A DNA stretch of 64,000 nt, taken from Staphylococcus succinus. Lineage in GTDB: Bacteria; Bacillota; Bacilli; Staphylococcales; Staphylococcaceae. Every line of letters begins with the position of its first letter. Position 1 is the first letter of the stretch. The stretch is taken from positions 1,550,001-1,614,000 of the forward strand of contig NZ_CP118976.1 of the NCBI RefSeq assembly GCF_029024945.1, in the 5' to 3' direction. Positions 10,462-21,845 of this stretch are shown piece after piece. The position numbers and the translations under genes are program-made. A model generated the notes under the pieces. The model was not told the DNA's origin and did no database searches. It saw only the letters and a program-made list of their open reading frames with translations.

Positions 10462-11913
10462 TTATAACTTTTTATTTTTAACGCCCCAACTCTCAATACC
10501 AAATAAATTAATATTTAATTCCTCCGGTCTAAAGATTGGTTTTCTACCTGCTTTACGTTGACGTTGGTAATCATTCATAACTGCAAATGCGATGTTGGAT
10601 AATCCAATGATTGCTACCAAGTTAACGATCGCCATTAATCCCATAAATAAATCAGCAGTACTCCAAACAACATCTGTTTTGGCAACTGCTCCAATAAATA
10701 CTAAGACCACGACTAAACACCTAAATATAAATAAGATCATTCTATTTTTAGATAAGAATTCAATATTAGACTGGCCGTAATAATAGTTACCCACTACTGA
10801 TGAAAAGGCAAATAGTGTAATAGCAACTGTTAAGAATATACCACCTGCATTACCTAAATGTTCATTAAGCGCTGATTGTGTAACTGCAACACCCTGTGGC
10901 GCTTTATCACCAAATTTTAAGCCTGAGTATAATAAAATCATAATGGCAGTAGATGTACATACAAGCATTGTATCGAAAAACACACCAAGTGATTGAATTA
11001 ATCCTTGTTTTACTGGATGTGGTGCAGCAGCAGTTGCCGCAGCATTAGGCGCTGACCCCATACCCGCTTCATTTGAGAATAGACCACGTTTAACACCTTG
11101 CAATATTGTAGCTCCAACTGCACCACCTGTGATTTGTTCGAAACCAAATGCACTTTTGATAATTGTAGAAATCATAGGAATAATTTGATCATAATTCATA
11201 AATAATATGATAACGACCATAAAAATATATAAAATTGCCATGATAGGTACAATGATTGATGACATTGTTGCGATACTACGCACACCACCAAAAATAATAA
11301 TTGCTGTAAATACCGCTAAAACGATACCTGTTATAACAGGGCTAACATTATATTGTGTTTTTAATGATTCGGCAATTGTATTAGACTGTACTGTATTAAA
11401 AACGAATGCAAAGGTGATTGTAATTAATATGGCAAATACGACACCTAACCACTTTTGATTTAATCCTTTAGTTATGTAATACGCTGGACCACCACGGTAG
11501 CCTCCATCTTCATCAGGTACTTTGTATACTTGAGCTAAAGTCGCTTCTATGAAGGCACTCGCAGCACCAATAAATGCGATGACCCACATCCAAAATACAG
11601 CTCCTGGACCACCTAGAACGATTGCAGTAGCAACACCTGCAATATTACCAGTACCTACACGTGACGCTGCACTAATTGCAAACGCTTGGAATGGCGCAAT
11701 ACCTTTTTTACCATTATCTAATGTTTCTGGTTTTTCTCCAACAGCACGAAACATCTCTGGAATCCATCTTAACTGCACAAATTTAGAACTAATTGTAAAG
11801 AAGATACCAGCAGTAATTAATAGCCCAATTAGATATTGTGACCAAATTAAATCATTCCCGACTTGAACAAATGCTTTGAACCAATCTGGAATTAAACTAT
11901 CAAAATCTCTCAA
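10462..11913 (-). CDS. alsT: Alanine/glycine:sodium symporter (AGCS family)
   Basis: Inner-membrane symporter that imports alanine or glycine with Na+; AlsT in Bacillus and staphylococci has also been linked to glutamine. About 11 hydrophobic segments are visible. Family signatures are SRVGTGNIAGVATAIVLGGPGA near residue 90 and the GSAPNAAATA / HPVKQGL block after residue 280. TTG at 11913 is chosen because AGAGGG lies 6 nt upstream and the protein then starts with RDFDSLIPDWF, giving 483 residues; the ATG at 11928 has a poorer site. The exact substrate is inferred. Confidence 0.9.
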   Translation of the reverse strand: MRDFDSLIPDWFKAFVQVGNDLIWSQYLIGLLITAGIFFTISSKFVQLRWIPEMFRAVGEKPETLDNGKKGIAPFQAFAISAASRVGTGNIAGVATAIVLGGPGAVFWMWVIAFIGAASAFIEATLAQVYKVPDEDGGYRGGPAYYITKGLNQKWLGVVFAILITITFAFVFNTVQSNTIAESLKTQYNVSPVITGIVLAVFTAIIIFGGVRSIATMSSIIVPIMAILYIFMVVIILFMNYDQIIPMISTIIKSAFGFEQITGGAVGATILQGVKRGLFSNEAGMGSAPNAAATAAAPHPVKQGLIQSLGVFFDTMLVCTSTAIMILLYSGLKFGDKAPQGVAVTQSALNEHLGNAGGIFLTVAITLFAFSSVVGNYYYGQSNIEFLSKNRMILFIFRCLVVVLVFIGAVAKTDVVWSTADLFMGLMAIVNLVAIIGLSNIAFAVMNDYQRQRKAGRKPIFRPEELNINLFGIESWGVKNKKL

Positions 11914-12028
11914 TTTAATCCCTCTCATCTCTTTGTTTAAAGTTTAATATTAAAAGCAAGAGACTTATAGTAGATTTCATACACATAAACAAATATCTCA
12001 TGATATAAGAACACGAATGAAAATCAGA

Positions 12029-12074
12029 AAAGATACTCAAACATTCGTTTAAACAATGTTTCATGTGTCTTTTC
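12029..12074 (-). terminator. Probable terminator of parE-parC
   Basis: AAAAGACAC ... AAACATT / AATGTTT ... CTTTT form a long interrupted stem on the minus strand, about 100 nt beyond the parC stop codon. It ends in CTTTTC, so the U-tract is short. Confidence 0.6.
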
Positions 12075-12169
12075 CACTAATATAAACCTCTTGTTTTTAT
12101 TTTTTTATTGTACCTAAATGATATTTTATCATTATACACTTATAATGACTAATGAAATTTGAAATTCAA

Positions 12170-14572
12170 TTACTTAATAATCAATCTTTCCACTTCTCCA
12201 AAGTCATTTATATCTACAATGAAACTGCCATTTGTGTACTGTTCTGATAAATGAATATCCTTGATATTACCAGATTCTTCTTGTTTGTTTGAATAAATTG
12301 TGTACATCGTTTGTCCAGGTTGCACTACTTCAGCTGCAACAATGCGGTGTGGTGCTTTTTTAAGTTCTTTCAACAAAGTAATGCCACGCTGTGCACGTTT
12401 AGCAACCTGCAATATTTTAAAGTGAATTCGTTTTAAAGAACCACGTTGCGTTGCCATTAAAATAGTATTTCCTTCTACAATTAACTGTGTCATTATCACA
12501 AAATCCGCTTCTTTTAAATTGATAGATTTAACACCCGCGGCTCTTAGACCTGTATCTGATAGTTCATCACTACTGTATGTGAGTGACATACCTTTATGCG
12601 TGAGTACAGTAAGTAATTGTGGCGTTTCTATGCGCATGACATTAATGATTTCATCATCATTCTTTAGTTTCATTGCCACTAACGGTTTGTTGTAACGCGA
12701 CGTTTTGAACATCGAAACATTACTTTTCTTAATCATGCCATCACGCGTAGCAAGTATATAAAAAGCTTCTGGTTTAAATTCGTTCTCACAAAAGACATCT
12801 ATGACATGTTCCCCTTCGTCAATTGGCACTATTTGTGACACGTGTTGACCTAAATCTTTCCATTTTATTTCAGCTAATTTATGAACTGGTATGAATAAAT
12901 AACGACCTTTATTTGTAAAGACAAGTGCTGTATCTAATGTGTTAACTTCTTGATGTTTCAAAAGTGCATCACCATCTTTAACACCAACTTCACCTACACC
13001 ACTCGCATTAAAACTACGTAAAGAAGTACGTTTAATATAACCATGTTTTGTAATACTCATAATTACATTTTCACTAGGAATCATAACTTCTTTATCGATT
13101 TTAATTTCACTTATTTCAGCTTCAATATCAGATAAACGTTCTTGCTTAAATTGTTTTCTAATGTCTGTTAATTCTTCTTTAATTACATTTAATAATGCAT
13201 CATGATTGTCTAAAATATTTCTTAACTGTTCAATTAAAGCTTTTAGTTCATCATGTTCTTCTTGAAGTTGAACAATATCCGTATTTGTTAAACGATATAG
13301 TTGTAATGTCACAATTGCTTCAGCTTGTGCCTCACTAAAATCAAATTCAGCAACTAAATTATCTTTAGCATCTTTTTTATTTTTAGAGTTTCTGATTAGT
13401 TTAATGACTTCATCTAAAATTGACAAAGCTTTCATTAATCCTTCTACAATATGCATTCTACTTTCAGCATGATCCAACTCATAGCGCGTACGTTTCGTCA
13501 CAACATCAATCTGATGATTTAAATAACTATCGATAATTTGACGAATGCCCATTAATTTAGGACGGCCTTCGCTAATCGCGACCATATTGAAATTATACGC
13601 GACTTGTAAATCGGTATTTTTATATAAGAAATTAGCTACAGCTTCACTGTTTACATCTTTCTTCAATTCAATCGCTATACGTAATCCCGTACGGTCAGTT
13701 TCATCTCGTACTTCGACAATACCATCTACTTTTTTATCAGCACGTAGTTCGTCCATCTTTTTAACAAGAGAACTTTTGTTAACTTCGTATGGAACTTCAG
13801 TAACGATAAGCTCTTTTCTGCCATTTCTTAGTTCTTCTACTTCTACTTTAGAACGGACTATAATTTTACCTTTTCCGGTTTCATAGGCTTTCTTAATCCC
13901 ATCAATGCCTTGTATGATACCACCTGTTGGAAAATCAGGACCTTTCATATATTTCATGAGCTGGCTCACTGTAATATCAGGGTTGTCAATATACTTCAGT
14001 GTAGCTTGAATCACTTCACCTAAATTATGAGGGGGGATATCGGTTGCATAACCAGAAGATATCCCTGTACTACCATTAATTAGCAAGTTAGGTATTCTTG
14101 CTGGTAATACCATAGGTTCCGTCGTCGTATCATCGTAGTTTGGCATAAATGGTACAGTTTCTTTATTGATGTCTCTTAATAATTCTTCAGAGATCTTACT
14201 TAATTTAGCTTCGGTATAACGCATGGCAGCTGCCGGATCATTATCAATACTACCATTGTTACCTTGCATTTCTATTAATACATGTCGTAACTTCCAATCT
14301 TGACTGAGTCGTACCATAGCATCATAAACTGACGAATCTCCATGTGGATGATACTGACCTATTACATCACCGACTGTTTTAGCACTTTTACGAAAATTCT
14401 TATCATACGTATTTCCGCTTGAATACATTGCATAAAGTATACGTCTTTGAACAGGTTTGAGCCCATCACGAACATCTGGCAATGCACGCTCTTGAATGAT
14501 GTATTTACTATATCTACCAAATCGATCGCCAATAACGTCTTCTAGCGATAAATCTTGAATTATTTCACTCAA
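12170..14572 (-). CDS. parC: DNA topoisomerase IV subunit A, ParC
   Basis: Breakage-reunion subunit of topoisomerase IV, which decatenates daughter chromosomes. It has 800 residues, the normal length. The catalytic tyrosine is Y119 in [11 protein letters not shown]. The quinolone-determining region reads [12 protein letters not shown], with S80 the susceptible residue and D84 in place of the Glu usual in S. aureus. The C-terminal beta-pinwheel is present. Its ATG overlaps the end of parE by 4 nt, so the pair is translationally coupled. Confidence 0.98.
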   Translation of the reverse strand: MSEIIQDLSLEDVIGDRFGRYSKYIIQERALPDVRDGLKPVQRRILYAMYSSGNTYDKNFRKSAKTVGDVIGQYHPHGDSSVYDAMVRLSQDWKLRHVLIEMQGNNGSIDNDPAAAMRYTEAKLSKISEELLRDINKETVPFMPNYDDTTTEPMVLPARIPNLLINGSTGISSGYATDIPPHNLGEVIQATLKYIDNPDITVSQLMKYMKGPDFPTGGIIQGIDGIKKAYETGKGKIIVRSKVEVEELRNGRKELIVTEVPYEVNKSSLVKKMDELRADKKVDGIVEVRDETDRTGLRIAIELKKDVNSEAVANFLYKNTDLQVAYNFNMVAISEGRPKLMGIRQIIDSYLNHQIDVVTKRTRYELDHAESRMHIVEGLMKALSILDEVIKLIRNSKNKKDAKDNLVAEFDFSEAQAEAIVTLQLYRLTNTDIVQLQEEHDELKALIEQLRNILDNHDALLNVIKEELTDIRKQFKQERLSDIEAEISEIKIDKEVMIPSENVIMSITKHGYIKRTSLRSFNASGVGEVGVKDGDALLKHQEVNTLDTALVFTNKGRYLFIPVHKLAEIKWKDLGQHVSQIVPIDEGEHVIDVFCENEFKPEAFYILATRDGMIKKSNVSMFKTSRYNKPLVAMKLKNDDEIINVMRIETPQLLTVLTHKGMSLTYSSDELSDTGLRAAGVKSINLKEADFVIMTQLIVEGNTILMATQRGSLKRIHFKILQVAKRAQRGITLLKELKKAPHRIVAAEVVQPGQTMYTIYSNKQEESGNIKDIHLSEQYTNGSFIVDINDFGEVERLIIK

Positions 14573-16569
14573 TTTCTTTCCTCCTCATTAGGATTGTCCT
14601 GCTCCAAAATTTGAATTTCATTATTATCTAGAATGCTTTGATCTTCTTGTAATCCAAATTCAACATGATTTTCAATCCATTCACGTCGTGGCGCAACTTT
14701 ATCTCCCATTAATGTAGTTACACGTTTGGATGAACGTAATTCATCTTCAATTTGTACTCTAATTAACGTCCTTGTATCAGGATTCATTGTTGTTTCCCAT
14801 AACTGGTCTGCATTCATTTCGCCCAGACCTTTATAGCGTTGCAAACTAAAACCTTTGCCTAATTTTTTCTGTAATTTTTCTAACTCTTCATCTGTCCAAG
14901 CATATTCAATTTTTCTTGAAGCACCTTTACCTTTTTCTAATTTATATAAAGGTGGCAATGCAATAAACACCCTTCCAGCTTCTACTAAAGGTTTCATATA
15001 CTTAAAGAAAAATGTCAGTAGCAGTACTTGTATATGGGCACCATCTGTATCAGCATCTGTCATGATGATAATCCTATTATAATTGCTGTCTTCAATTTTA
15101 AATTCGTTACCTACGCCGGCCCCAATAGTATGAATAATGGTATTGATTTCTTCATTTTTGAAAATATCATCTAATCGCGCTTTTTCGGTATTGATTACTT
15201 TCCCTCTTAGCGGTAATATGGCTTGATATTTACGATCTCTACCTAACTTAGCAGAACCACCTGCAGAGTCACCCTCTACAAGATACAATTCTTTTTTATC
15301 AGTATTTTTACTTTGCGCTGGTGTTAATTTACCAGATAGTAATGTATCTTTACGTTTATTTTTTTTACCAGAACGCGCATCTTCTCTTGCTTTACGAGCA
15401 GCTTCCCTAGCTTGTTGTGCTTTTACTGCTTTTTTTACAAGATTCTTTGATAATTGTCCTTTTTCTTCTAAATAATACGGTAATTTATCTGCTACAACAG
15501 AATCAACTGCACTTCTTGCTTCCGTTGTTCCTAATTTAGATTTCGTTTGCCCCTCAAATTGAAGTAATTCTTCTGGGATACGTATAGAAATGATAGCCGT
15601 CAGGCCTTCTCTAATATCATTACCATCTAAATTTTTATCTTTATCTTTTAATTCATTGATACGTCGCGCGTAATCATTAAAGACACGTGTCATTGCTGAC
15701 TTAAAGCCAACTTCATGTGTGCCACCATCTTTAGTACGTACATTATTAACAAAGCTCAAAATACCTTCTGAATATTGATCATTATATTGGAAAGCTACTT
15801 CGACTTCTATATTATTTGCTTCTCCATCAAAGGTTGCTACTTCATGTAATACTTCTTTACCTTCATTGACATAATTCACAAATTCTTTAATACCTTCTTC
15901 ATAATGGAACACATCTTCTCGTTCTTTTCCTGCTCTCAAATCTTTTAAAGTGATTCTTAGGCTTTTCAGTAAAAAAGCGGACTCCTGTAATCGTTCACTT
16001 AGCACATCATAGTTAAATGATGTGGCTGATTTAAATATTTCTGGATCTGGCTTGAAGGTTACTTTTGTACCGGTCTTTTTAGTCTTACCGTGCTTGACAA
16101 GTCCTGAAGCGGGTCTTCCACCATTTTTGAAGCTTTGTGTAAAAATCGTTCCATCTCTATGGATTTCGACTTCTAACCACTCACTTAAAGCATTTACTAC
16201 CGAGGCACCTACACCATGTAAACCACCTGAAGTTTTATATCCACCTTGTCCAAATTTTCCACCTGCATGAAGTACTGTAAAAATAACTTCTACAGTAGGT
16301 TTACCTGAAGCATGAATACCTGTAGGCATACCACGTCCATCATCTTCTATAGTAATACTTTCATCTTTATTAATTGTCACTATGATTTCATTTCCAAAAC
16401 CGTTCAATACTTCATCGACGGAATTATCGACAACTTCATATACTAAATGATGTAATCCACGTTTATCGGTAGAACCAATATACATCCCAGGTCGCTTTCT
16501 TACGGCCTCTAATCCCTCAAGAACCTGAATGGAATCATCCGAATAATTATTTTGTTTATTCATTGCCAA
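14569..16569 (-). CDS. parE: DNA topoisomerase IV subunit B, ParE
   Basis: ATPase subunit of topoisomerase IV. It has an N-terminal GHKL ATPase ([41 protein letters not shown]), a transducer domain, then a TOPRIM domain ([29 protein letters not shown]). A TTG at 16569 fits the GGAGG site (9 nt spacing) better than the ATG at 16563 (about 15 nt), although both give nearly the same 664-666 residues. A LexA-type box (16586-16599) overlaps the ribosome-site region upstream, implying SOS control of parEC. Confidence 0.98.
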   Translation of the reverse strand: MAMNKQNNYSDDSIQVLEGLEAVRKRPGMYIGSTDKRGLHHLVYEVVDNSVDEVLNGFGNEIIVTINKDESITIEDDGRGMPTGIHASGKPTVEVIFTVLHAGGKFGQGGYKTSGGLHGVGASVVNALSEWLEVEIHRDGTIFTQSFKNGGRPASGLVKHGKTKKTGTKVTFKPDPEIFKSATSFNYDVLSERLQESAFLLKSLRITLKDLRAGKEREDVFHYEEGIKEFVNYVNEGKEVLHEVATFDGEANNIEVEVAFQYNDQYSEGILSFVNNVRTKDGGTHEVGFKSAMTRVFNDYARRINELKDKDKNLDGNDIREGLTAIISIRIPEELLQFEGQTKSKLGTTEARSAVDSVVADKLPYYLEEKGQLSKNLVKKAVKAQQAREAARKAREDARSGKKNKRKDTLLSGKLTPAQSKNTDKKELYLVEGDSAGGSAKLGRDRKYQAILPLRGKVINTEKARLDDIFKNEEINTIIHTIGAGVGNEFKIEDSNYNRIIIMTDADTDGAHIQVLLLTFFFKYMKPLVEAGRVFIALPPLYKLEKGKGASRKIEYAWTDEELEKLQKKLGKGFSLQRYKGLGEMNADQLWETTMNPDTRTLIRVQIEDELRSSKRVTTLMGDKVAPRREWIENHVEFGLQEDQSILDNNEIQILEQDNPNEEERN

Positions 16570-16585
16570 TCGTTTCGCCCTCCTA

Positions 16586-16599
16586 CAAACGTACGTTCG
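16586..16599. promoter_or_regulatory. LexA (SOS) box upstream of parE
   Basis: On the minus strand the sequence is CGAACGTACGTTTG, 13 of 14 positions of the Gram-positive LexA consensus CGAACNNNNGTTCG. It lies within 30 bp of the parE start codon. From memory, parE and parC were reported in the S. aureus LexA regulon, which would agree. Confidence 0.75.
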
Positions 16600-16764
16600 T
16601 TTTTAAAACTATACAATAGTTATTTTTATATAAATCGAATTAAAATGCAAGCACCAAATCAATTTTAAAGAAGAAATCATATCCTTTTTGAAAAATTTAT
16701 TCGTATAAACATAGTCTGATGTGGTAAAATAATTTTAATGTCATTAAAGGATGTGTGATTATAT

Positions 16765-17373
16765 ATGATGATCGTAATCATGTTAATATTAAGTTACCTT
16801 ATCGGTGCTTTTCCAAGTGGCTATGTAATAGGTAAATTATTTTTTAAAAAAGATATTAGACAATTTGGTAGTGGGAACACTGGTGCAACAAACAGTTTTA
16901 GAGTATTAGGAAAACCAGCTGGTTTTCTAGTAACTTTTTTAGATATATTCAAAGGTTTTATAGTTGTGTTTTTCCCGCTTTGGTTACCTGTCCATACAGA
17001 TGGTGCTATAAGTACATTTTTCACAAATGGTCTTATCGTTGGTGCTTTTGCAATTCTTGGCCATGTATATCCAGTGTATCTTGGATTTAAAGGTGGTAAA
17101 GCAGTAGCAACAAGTGCTGGTGTCATACTTGGTGTCAATCCTGTCTTATTATTAATTTTAGCAGCAATTTTCTTTGTAATATTATATTTAACAAAGTATG
17201 TATCTCTATCAAGTATCATCGCATCACTGTGTTGCGTTATTGGTGCTTTATTAATTCGGGACTATATCTTATTTGTTGTTAGCATCGGTGTCGGAATATT
17301 ATTAATCGTCAGACATCGTACTAATATCGTAAGAATATTTAAAGGTGAAGAACCTAAAATAAAATGGATGTAA
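16765..17373 (+). CDS. plsY: Glycerol-3-phosphate acyltransferase PlsY
   Basis: Membrane enzyme that transfers the acyl group of acyl-phosphate to glycerol-3-phosphate, making lysophosphatidate in phospholipid synthesis. It has 202 residues with five or so membrane segments and all three family motifs: [12 protein letters not shown] near residue 13, GSGNTGATN near 35 and [13 protein letters not shown] near 108. AAAGGATG upstream serves as a somewhat distant ribosome site. It is divergent from parE, an arrangement seen in other staphylococci. Confidence 0.97.
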   Translation: MMIVIMLILSYLIGAFPSGYVIGKLFFKKDIRQFGSGNTGATNSFRVLGKPAGFLVTFLDIFKGFIVVFFPLWLPVHTDGAISTFFTNGLIVGAFAILGHVYPVYLGFKGGKAVATSAGVILGVNPVLLLILAAIFFVILYLTKYVSLSSIIASLCCVIGALLIRDYILFVVSIGVGILLIVRHRTNIVRIFKGEEPKIKWM

Positions 17374-17420
17374 CTATTACAAAAGTCATTTAGTAAATAA
17401 AAAGTATCAAATAAAGAACT

Positions 17421-17456
17421 AAGCTAGAGGTGTTCAACCTCTGGCTTTTTATTTTT
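17421..17456 (+). terminator. Intrinsic terminator of plsY
   Basis: AAGCTAGAGGT / ACCTCTGGCTT hairpin followed by TTTTATTTTT. Confidence 0.92.
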
Positions 17457-17717
17457 ATCATTCCGAATACATCGGTTAGCTGGGTATTTCCGATTACCTT
17501 AAAACACCATTATTTCTATTATACTACTAATATAGGTCATTAGCATGAATTTTCCACATTTAAGTTATTAGTCGGTTTATTTTGAATATTTAACAAAAAA
17601 ATATGATATACTGCTTTTAACGTTACTCAAATCGGGTAATTAATATAATACTAATTCATAAATTAGTGACTAACTGTCATAAGTGAAGCGCTTGTGAGCC
17701 GAAAGGGGCCTTTTATT
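17457..17717. other. Spacer between plsY terminator and the HesB-like gene
   Basis: AT-rich with no coding frame of note. A possible promoter is TTGAAT (17582) with TATACT (17607) at a long 19-bp spacing. A small inverted repeat ACTAATT-cata-AATTAGT lies at 17649-17666. Confidence 0.35.
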
Positions 17718-18014
17718 ATGGAAATAGAACTTTCAGATAATGCTGTGTCTTGGTTTAAAGAAGAACTTGATTTACCTGAAGATGACAAAGTCTTACAATT
17801 CTTCGTACGTTATGGTGGAGAATTTCAATTAAAACAAGGTTTCAGTCCTGCCTTTAGCGTTGATAAGAAGAATGATCTTGAAATCGGTTATGAAAATAAT
17901 TATGAAGGATTAGATGTCGTAATCGCTGAACATGATTTATGGTATTTCAAAGATAACAACTTATTCATTGATGTAAACGATGGGCTTGACGAAATTTCCT
18001 ATACTGCAAAATAA
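17718..18014 (+). CDS. Small HesB/IscA-fold protein without cysteines (YneR-like)
   Basis: 98-residue acidic protein that resembles the YneR branch of the HesB/IscA fold ([38 protein letters not shown]). True IscA/SufA scaffolds carry three cysteines; this protein has none, so it cannot bind an Fe-S cluster the same way, and its role is unknown. The ATG at 17718 follows GAAAGGGG at suitable spacing; an in-frame GTG at 17694 is ignored. It stands alone, followed by hairpins and a bidirectional terminator. Confidence 0.82.
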   Translation: MEIELSDNAVSWFKEELDLPEDDKVLQFFVRYGGEFQLKQGFSPAFSVDKKNDLEIGYENNYEGLDVVIAEHDLWYFKDNNLFIDVNDGLDEISYTAK

Positions 18015-18053
18015 TGGTATAACGAGTTATTTCAATCTGTGCTTTATATAAAA

Positions 18054-18088
18054 ATATTTTGAAACTATAGACTTCCGTTTCAAAATAT
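18054..18088. repeat. Perfect 12-bp inverted repeat
   Basis: ATATTTTGAAAC and GTTTCAAAATAT flank an 11-nt loop. No T-run follows on either strand, so it is not a standard terminator. It lies 40 nt past the HesB-like gene. Confidence 0.6.
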
Positions 18089-18126
18089 AAGTGTTATTAC
18101 TAAATAGATAATATTATAGTTATTTT

Positions 18127-18160
18127 TTATTGTTACGTTGAATTTCAAACGTAACAATAA
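18127..18160. repeat. Perfect 13-bp inverted repeat
   Basis: TTATTGTTACGTT and AACGTAACAATAA flank an 8-nt loop. It lacks a following T-run on both strands. Together with the repeat at 18054 and the terminator at 18184 it makes three hairpins in 170 bp. Confidence 0.6.
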
Positions 18161-18183
18161 TAAGGATATGCTCATACTAATAT

Positions 18184-18223
18184 AAAAGAGGTGCGCTCAG
18201 TTAACTGAATGCACCTCTTTTAT
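18184..18223. terminator. Bidirectional terminator between HesB-like and thioesterase genes
   Basis: AAAAGAGGTGC / GCACCTCTTTT stem with the inner pair CAGTTAACTG. A-runs and T-runs lie at both edges, serving the two convergent genes. Confidence 0.92.
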
Positions 18224-18252
18224 ATTTATAGCATATATTAACTTAAAGTAAC

Positions 18253-18711
18253 TTAAAGTCCATTCGTTACTTCTAAAGTTTCCCCCGCCTTATTTCTTCG
18301 CTCAACACTTTGATACACTTCATGCCATTCAGGAAAATATTTATCCAAGCGAATAGGTTTGAAAGTATCTTTTCTAATACAAGTTAACACTGTAGACCCA
18401 GTTGTCGCGAGTTCTCCGGATTCATTATAAATTTCATAACGATAAAGTGATCTTAGTCTAGAATATTTTTCAACCCATGTTTTTACTTTTACTTTTTCTG
18501 GATACGTTATAGATTGAATATATTTAATATCTAAATCCGTCACTGGAGAAATTACACCTGAATCTTCCATTTCCTTGTAACTAAATCCTAATTTACTTAT
18601 ATAATCTGTACGTGCAACTTCGAACCATGTAGGATAATTACCATGATAAATCACACCCATTTGGTCTGTTTCTTGATAGCGAGATTCAATTTCTGTCATA
18701 CTATAAATCAT
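18253..18711 (-). CDS. Acyl-CoA thioesterase, YbgC/4-hydroxybenzoyl-CoA thioesterase type
   Basis: Hot-dog-fold thioesterase of 152 residues. The signature RYQETDQMGVIYHGNYPTWFE carries the catalytic aspartate D16. Members hydrolyse short or aromatic acyl-CoA; the substrate here cannot be told. The ATG at 18711 follows GAGGA at 8 nt. It is downstream of aconitase on the same strand but separated from it by a strong hairpin. Confidence 0.9.
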   Translation of the reverse strand: MIYSMTEIESRYQETDQMGVIYHGNYPTWFEVARTDYISKLGFSYKEMEDSGVISPVTDLDIKYIQSITYPEKVKVKTWVEKYSRLRSLYRYEIYNESGELATTGSTVLTCIRKDTFKPIRLDKYFPEWHEVYQSVERRNKAGETLEVTNGL

Positions 18712-18762
18712 CTTTAACGTCCTCTTTTCAATAATTCATACTAAATAGATATTAACATAAAC

Positions 18763-18793
18763 AAGCTGTATTAGCATATTGCTAATACAGCTT
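18763..18793 (-). terminator. Terminator hairpin of acnA
   Basis: Perfect 14-bp stem AAGCTGTATTAGCA / TGCTAATACAGCTT with a 3-nt loop just past the aconitase stop. On the minus strand it is followed by TTGTTTA, a weak U-tract. Confidence 0.75.
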
Positions 18794-18812
18794 GCTTTGA
18801 CAACGAATAAAA

Positions 18813-21515
18813 TTACTCAGCTAATTTATTTCTCAATACAAGTTGTAAAATACCACCATGGCGATAATAGTCTAATTCTACATTTGAATCAAAACGAGCG
18901 ATTGCTTCAAATTCAATGACTTTGCCATTTTCTTTCTTAGCTTGTACTTTCACTAAATCATGAGGTTTAACTGCTTCATCAACTTCTACTGAAATAATTT
19001 CAGTACCATCGATACCTAAGCTGTCTGCAGATTCTCCATCTTTAAATTGTAATGGTAATACACCCATCATAACTAAGTTCGAACGGTGAATACGTTCATA
19101 GCTTTGCGCAATAACCGTTTTAACACCCAATAAATTCGTACCCTTAGCTGCCCAGTCACGAGAAGAACCCATGCCGTAATCGTTACCAGCCAATACAACT
19201 AAACCTGTTCCATCTTCTTTGTATTTCATAGCTGCATCAAAGATTGACATTTGTTCGCCTGTTGGCCAATAAGTTGTAAATCCACCTTCAGTTCCAGGAG
19301 CTAATTGGTTTTTAATACGAATATTTGCAAACGTACCGCGAACCATAACTTGATGGTTACCACGACGTGAACCATATGAGTTAAATTGGCGAATCGGAAC
19401 ATTATGTTCTTGTAAATATCTGCCTGCTGGTGTATCTTTACCAATCGCACCCGCTGGAGAGATATGGTCAGTCGTTACTGAATCTCCAAATTTGCCCATA
19501 ACACGTAAGTTATTTAAAGGTTCAATTGTACCTGGCTCTTTAGATAATTCTTGGAAGAATGATGGATTCTGAATATATGTTGACTCTGGATCGAAGTCAT
19601 ATAATGGTTGATCAGTTACATCGATTTCGTTCCACATTTCATTATTATTATATACTGTTTCATATTCTTCTTTAAATAGTTCAGGCGTAACAACGCTATC
19701 AACAGTATCTGATACTTCTTTTATTGATGGCCAAATATCTCTTAAGTATACATCTTCGCCATCTTTACCTTTACCTAAAGGTTCATTTTGTAAGTCAATA
19801 TCAACTGTACCTGCTAATGCATAAGCCACAACTAATTGAGGTGATGCTAAATAGTTAGCCTTCACTAAAGGATGTATACGTCCTTCAAAGTTACGGTTAC
19901 CAGATAATACCGAAGTTACTAATAAATCTTCTTCAGCAATCGCTTTTTCAATTTCTTCTAATAATGGTCCAGAGTTACCGATACAAGTTGTACAACCATA
20001 ACCAACAAGATTAAAGCCAAGATCATCTAGATACTCATTTAACCCAGAATCTCTTAAGTAACCTGTAACAACTTTTGAACCAGGTGCTAATGAAGTCTTA
20101 ACATAGTCAGGAACTTTTAGTCCTTTTTCGATAGCTTTTTTAGCAACGAGACCCGCACCTAACATTACATATGGGTTAGATGTATTCGTACATGACGTGA
20201 TTGCAGCAATTGCTAAATCACCTGTTTTCATTGTAGTTGTTTTACCATCTTTAAATTCGATTGTTGCAGTTTTATCAAATTCACTTTCATCAAATCCATG
20301 TCCTTGATTTCCTGCTGGTGCAGTAACTGATTTCTCAAATTCTTTTTTCATATCGCTTAAGAAAATTAAATCTTGTGGACGTTTTGGACCTGATAATGAA
20401 GCTTCAACTGTTGATAAGTCTAATTCAACTACATCTGTGTATTCTGGTTCATCGTTATCTACAGTGAAAAACATGCTATTTTCTTGTAAATATTTTTTAA
20501 CAAGGTCAATTTGTTCATCTGGGCGACCTGTTAAACGCATATATTTCAATGCTTCTTCATCAACTGGGAAGAAACCACAAGTTGCACCATATTCTGGAGC
20601 CATGTTCGCAATTGTTGCGCGGTCAGCTAATGGCAAGTGTTGTACACCTGGACCAAAGAATTCAACGAATTTACCAACTACACCTTTTTTACGCAACTCT
20701 TGAGTGACACGTAAAGCTAGGTCAGTAGCAGTTGATCCTTGTGGCAATGCATTAGACAATCTCACGCCGATAACTTCTGGAATTGGGAAGTATGAAGGTT
20801 GACCAAGCATGCCTGCTTCAGCTTCGATGCCCCCAACACCCCAACCTAAGACACCAAGACCATTAATCATTGTTGTATGTGAGTCAGTACCTACTAAAGT
20901 GTCAGGGAATGCTACAGTTTCTCCATCAATTTCACGAGCATGTACTACGTTTGCTAAGTACTCTAAGTTAACTTGATGAACAATACCAGTTGCTGGTGGT
21001 ACTGCACTATAGTTATTAAATGCTTTAGTAGCCCAATTTAAAAATTGATAACGCTCATAATTTCTTTCGAATTCTAATTTCATATTACGTTCTAAAGCTT
21101 CTGGATTAGCGTAACTATCAACTTGTACTGAGTGGTCAATAACTAAATCCACTGGCACTTCTGGATTGATTTTGTTTAAGTCTCCACCAACATCATTCAT
21201 AGCTTTACGTAATGATGCTAAGTCCACTACAGCAGGAACTCCTGTAAAGTCTTGCAAGATGACACGTGAAGGTTTGAATGGTACTTCCCCTTCTGCCCCT
21301 TTAGTAAAATCAGATAATGCTTTGATATGATCATCTGTAATTACGAAACCATCTTCCTGTCTTAAAACTGATTCTAATAATACTCTAATTGAATATGGCA
21401 GTTGCGATACTTTAGTAAATCCTTGTTCTTCTAAAGTTTTTAAATCATAAAACGTATATGATTTCCCGTTAAGATCAAACGATTTTTTCGCTTGTTGCTT
21501 AATATTTGAAGCCAT
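18813..21515 (-). CDS. acnA: Aconitate hydratase AcnA (CitB)
   Basis: TCA-cycle enzyme interconverting citrate and isocitrate through a 4Fe-4S cluster. It has 900 residues, the full monomeric length. Cluster cysteines are visible in [12 protein letters not shown] and [14 protein letters not shown], and active-site blocks in [14 protein letters not shown] and [13 protein letters not shown]. The ATG at 21515 follows a strong GGGGGG ribosome site. A Fur-type box (21696-21710) lies about 180 bp upstream, hinting at iron-dependent transcription. The enzyme can act as an RNA-binding protein in iron starvation in related bacteria, which is family knowledge only. Confidence 0.98.
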   Translation of the reverse strand: MASNIKQQAKKSFDLNGKSYTFYDLKTLEEQGFTKVSQLPYSIRVLLESVLRQEDGFVITDDHIKALSDFTKGAEGEVPFKPSRVILQDFTGVPAVVDLASLRKAMNDVGGDLNKINPEVPVDLVIDHSVQVDSYANPEALERNMKLEFERNYERYQFLNWATKAFNNYSAVPPATGIVHQVNLEYLANVVHAREIDGETVAFPDTLVGTDSHTTMINGLGVLGWGVGGIEAEAGMLGQPSYFPIPEVIGVRLSNALPQGSTATDLALRVTQELRKKGVVGKFVEFFGPGVQHLPLADRATIANMAPEYGATCGFFPVDEEALKYMRLTGRPDEQIDLVKKYLQENSMFFTVDNDEPEYTDVVELDLSTVEASLSGPKRPQDLIFLSDMKKEFEKSVTAPAGNQGHGFDESEFDKTATIEFKDGKTTTMKTGDLAIAAITSCTNTSNPYVMLGAGLVAKKAIEKGLKVPDYVKTSLAPGSKVVTGYLRDSGLNEYLDDLGFNLVGYGCTTCIGNSGPLLEEIEKAIAEEDLLVTSVLSGNRNFEGRIHPLVKANYLASPQLVVAYALAGTVDIDLQNEPLGKGKDGEDVYLRDIWPSIKEVSDTVDSVVTPELFKEEYETVYNNNEMWNEIDVTDQPLYDFDPESTYIQNPSFFQELSKEPGTIEPLNNLRVMGKFGDSVTTDHISPAGAIGKDTPAGRYLQEHNVPIRQFNSYGSRRGNHQVMVRGTFANIRIKNQLAPGTEGGFTTYWPTGEQMSIFDAAMKYKEDGTGLVVLAGNDYGMGSSRDWAAKGTNLLGVKTVIAQSYERIHRSNLVMMGVLPLQFKDGESADSLGIDGTEIISVEVDEAVKPHDLVKVQAKKENGKVIEFEAIARFDSNVELDYYRHGGILQLVLRNKLAE

Positions 21516-21695
21516 ATAAATCCCCCCTGAAAGTTTTTGTTAAATTTATGCCGTTATCTAAATTGTATAATTATATGTGACTTAAAACAACTACATAAAG
21601 CCAGAAACCTTGATAATTAAGATTTGAATTTTCAATCGGTATGTATAAGTTATACTTATCGTTAAAGCAATGTGTAATAAGTTATTATTATCAAT

Positions 21696-21710
21696 TGAGA
21701 ATCATTATCA
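21696..21710. promoter_or_regulatory. Fur-type box upstream of acnA
   Basis: On the minus strand it reads TGATAATGATTCTCA, 14 of 15 positions of the 7-1-7 Fur consensus TGATAATNATTATCA. A -35-like TTGATA overlaps its first bases. Direct regulation of acnA is inferred from position. Confidence 0.6.
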
Positions 21711-21795
21711 ACATTTTCAGATTTTTCCAATTACTTTTATGTCATTTCATTCATCTATTTCATGATTGCGCACAATTCATGATTTTATTTCATAT

Positions 21796-21827
21796 AAAAA
21801 AACGCGCCCATAATGGGCACGCTTTTA
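21796..21827. terminator. Terminator of the BCCT transporter gene
   Basis: GCGTGCCCAT / TATGGGCGCG-type stem followed on the minus strand by seven T. A shorter TTTT follows on the plus strand. Confidence 0.88.
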
Positions 21828-21845
21828 AAAATTGCTTTATATAAT

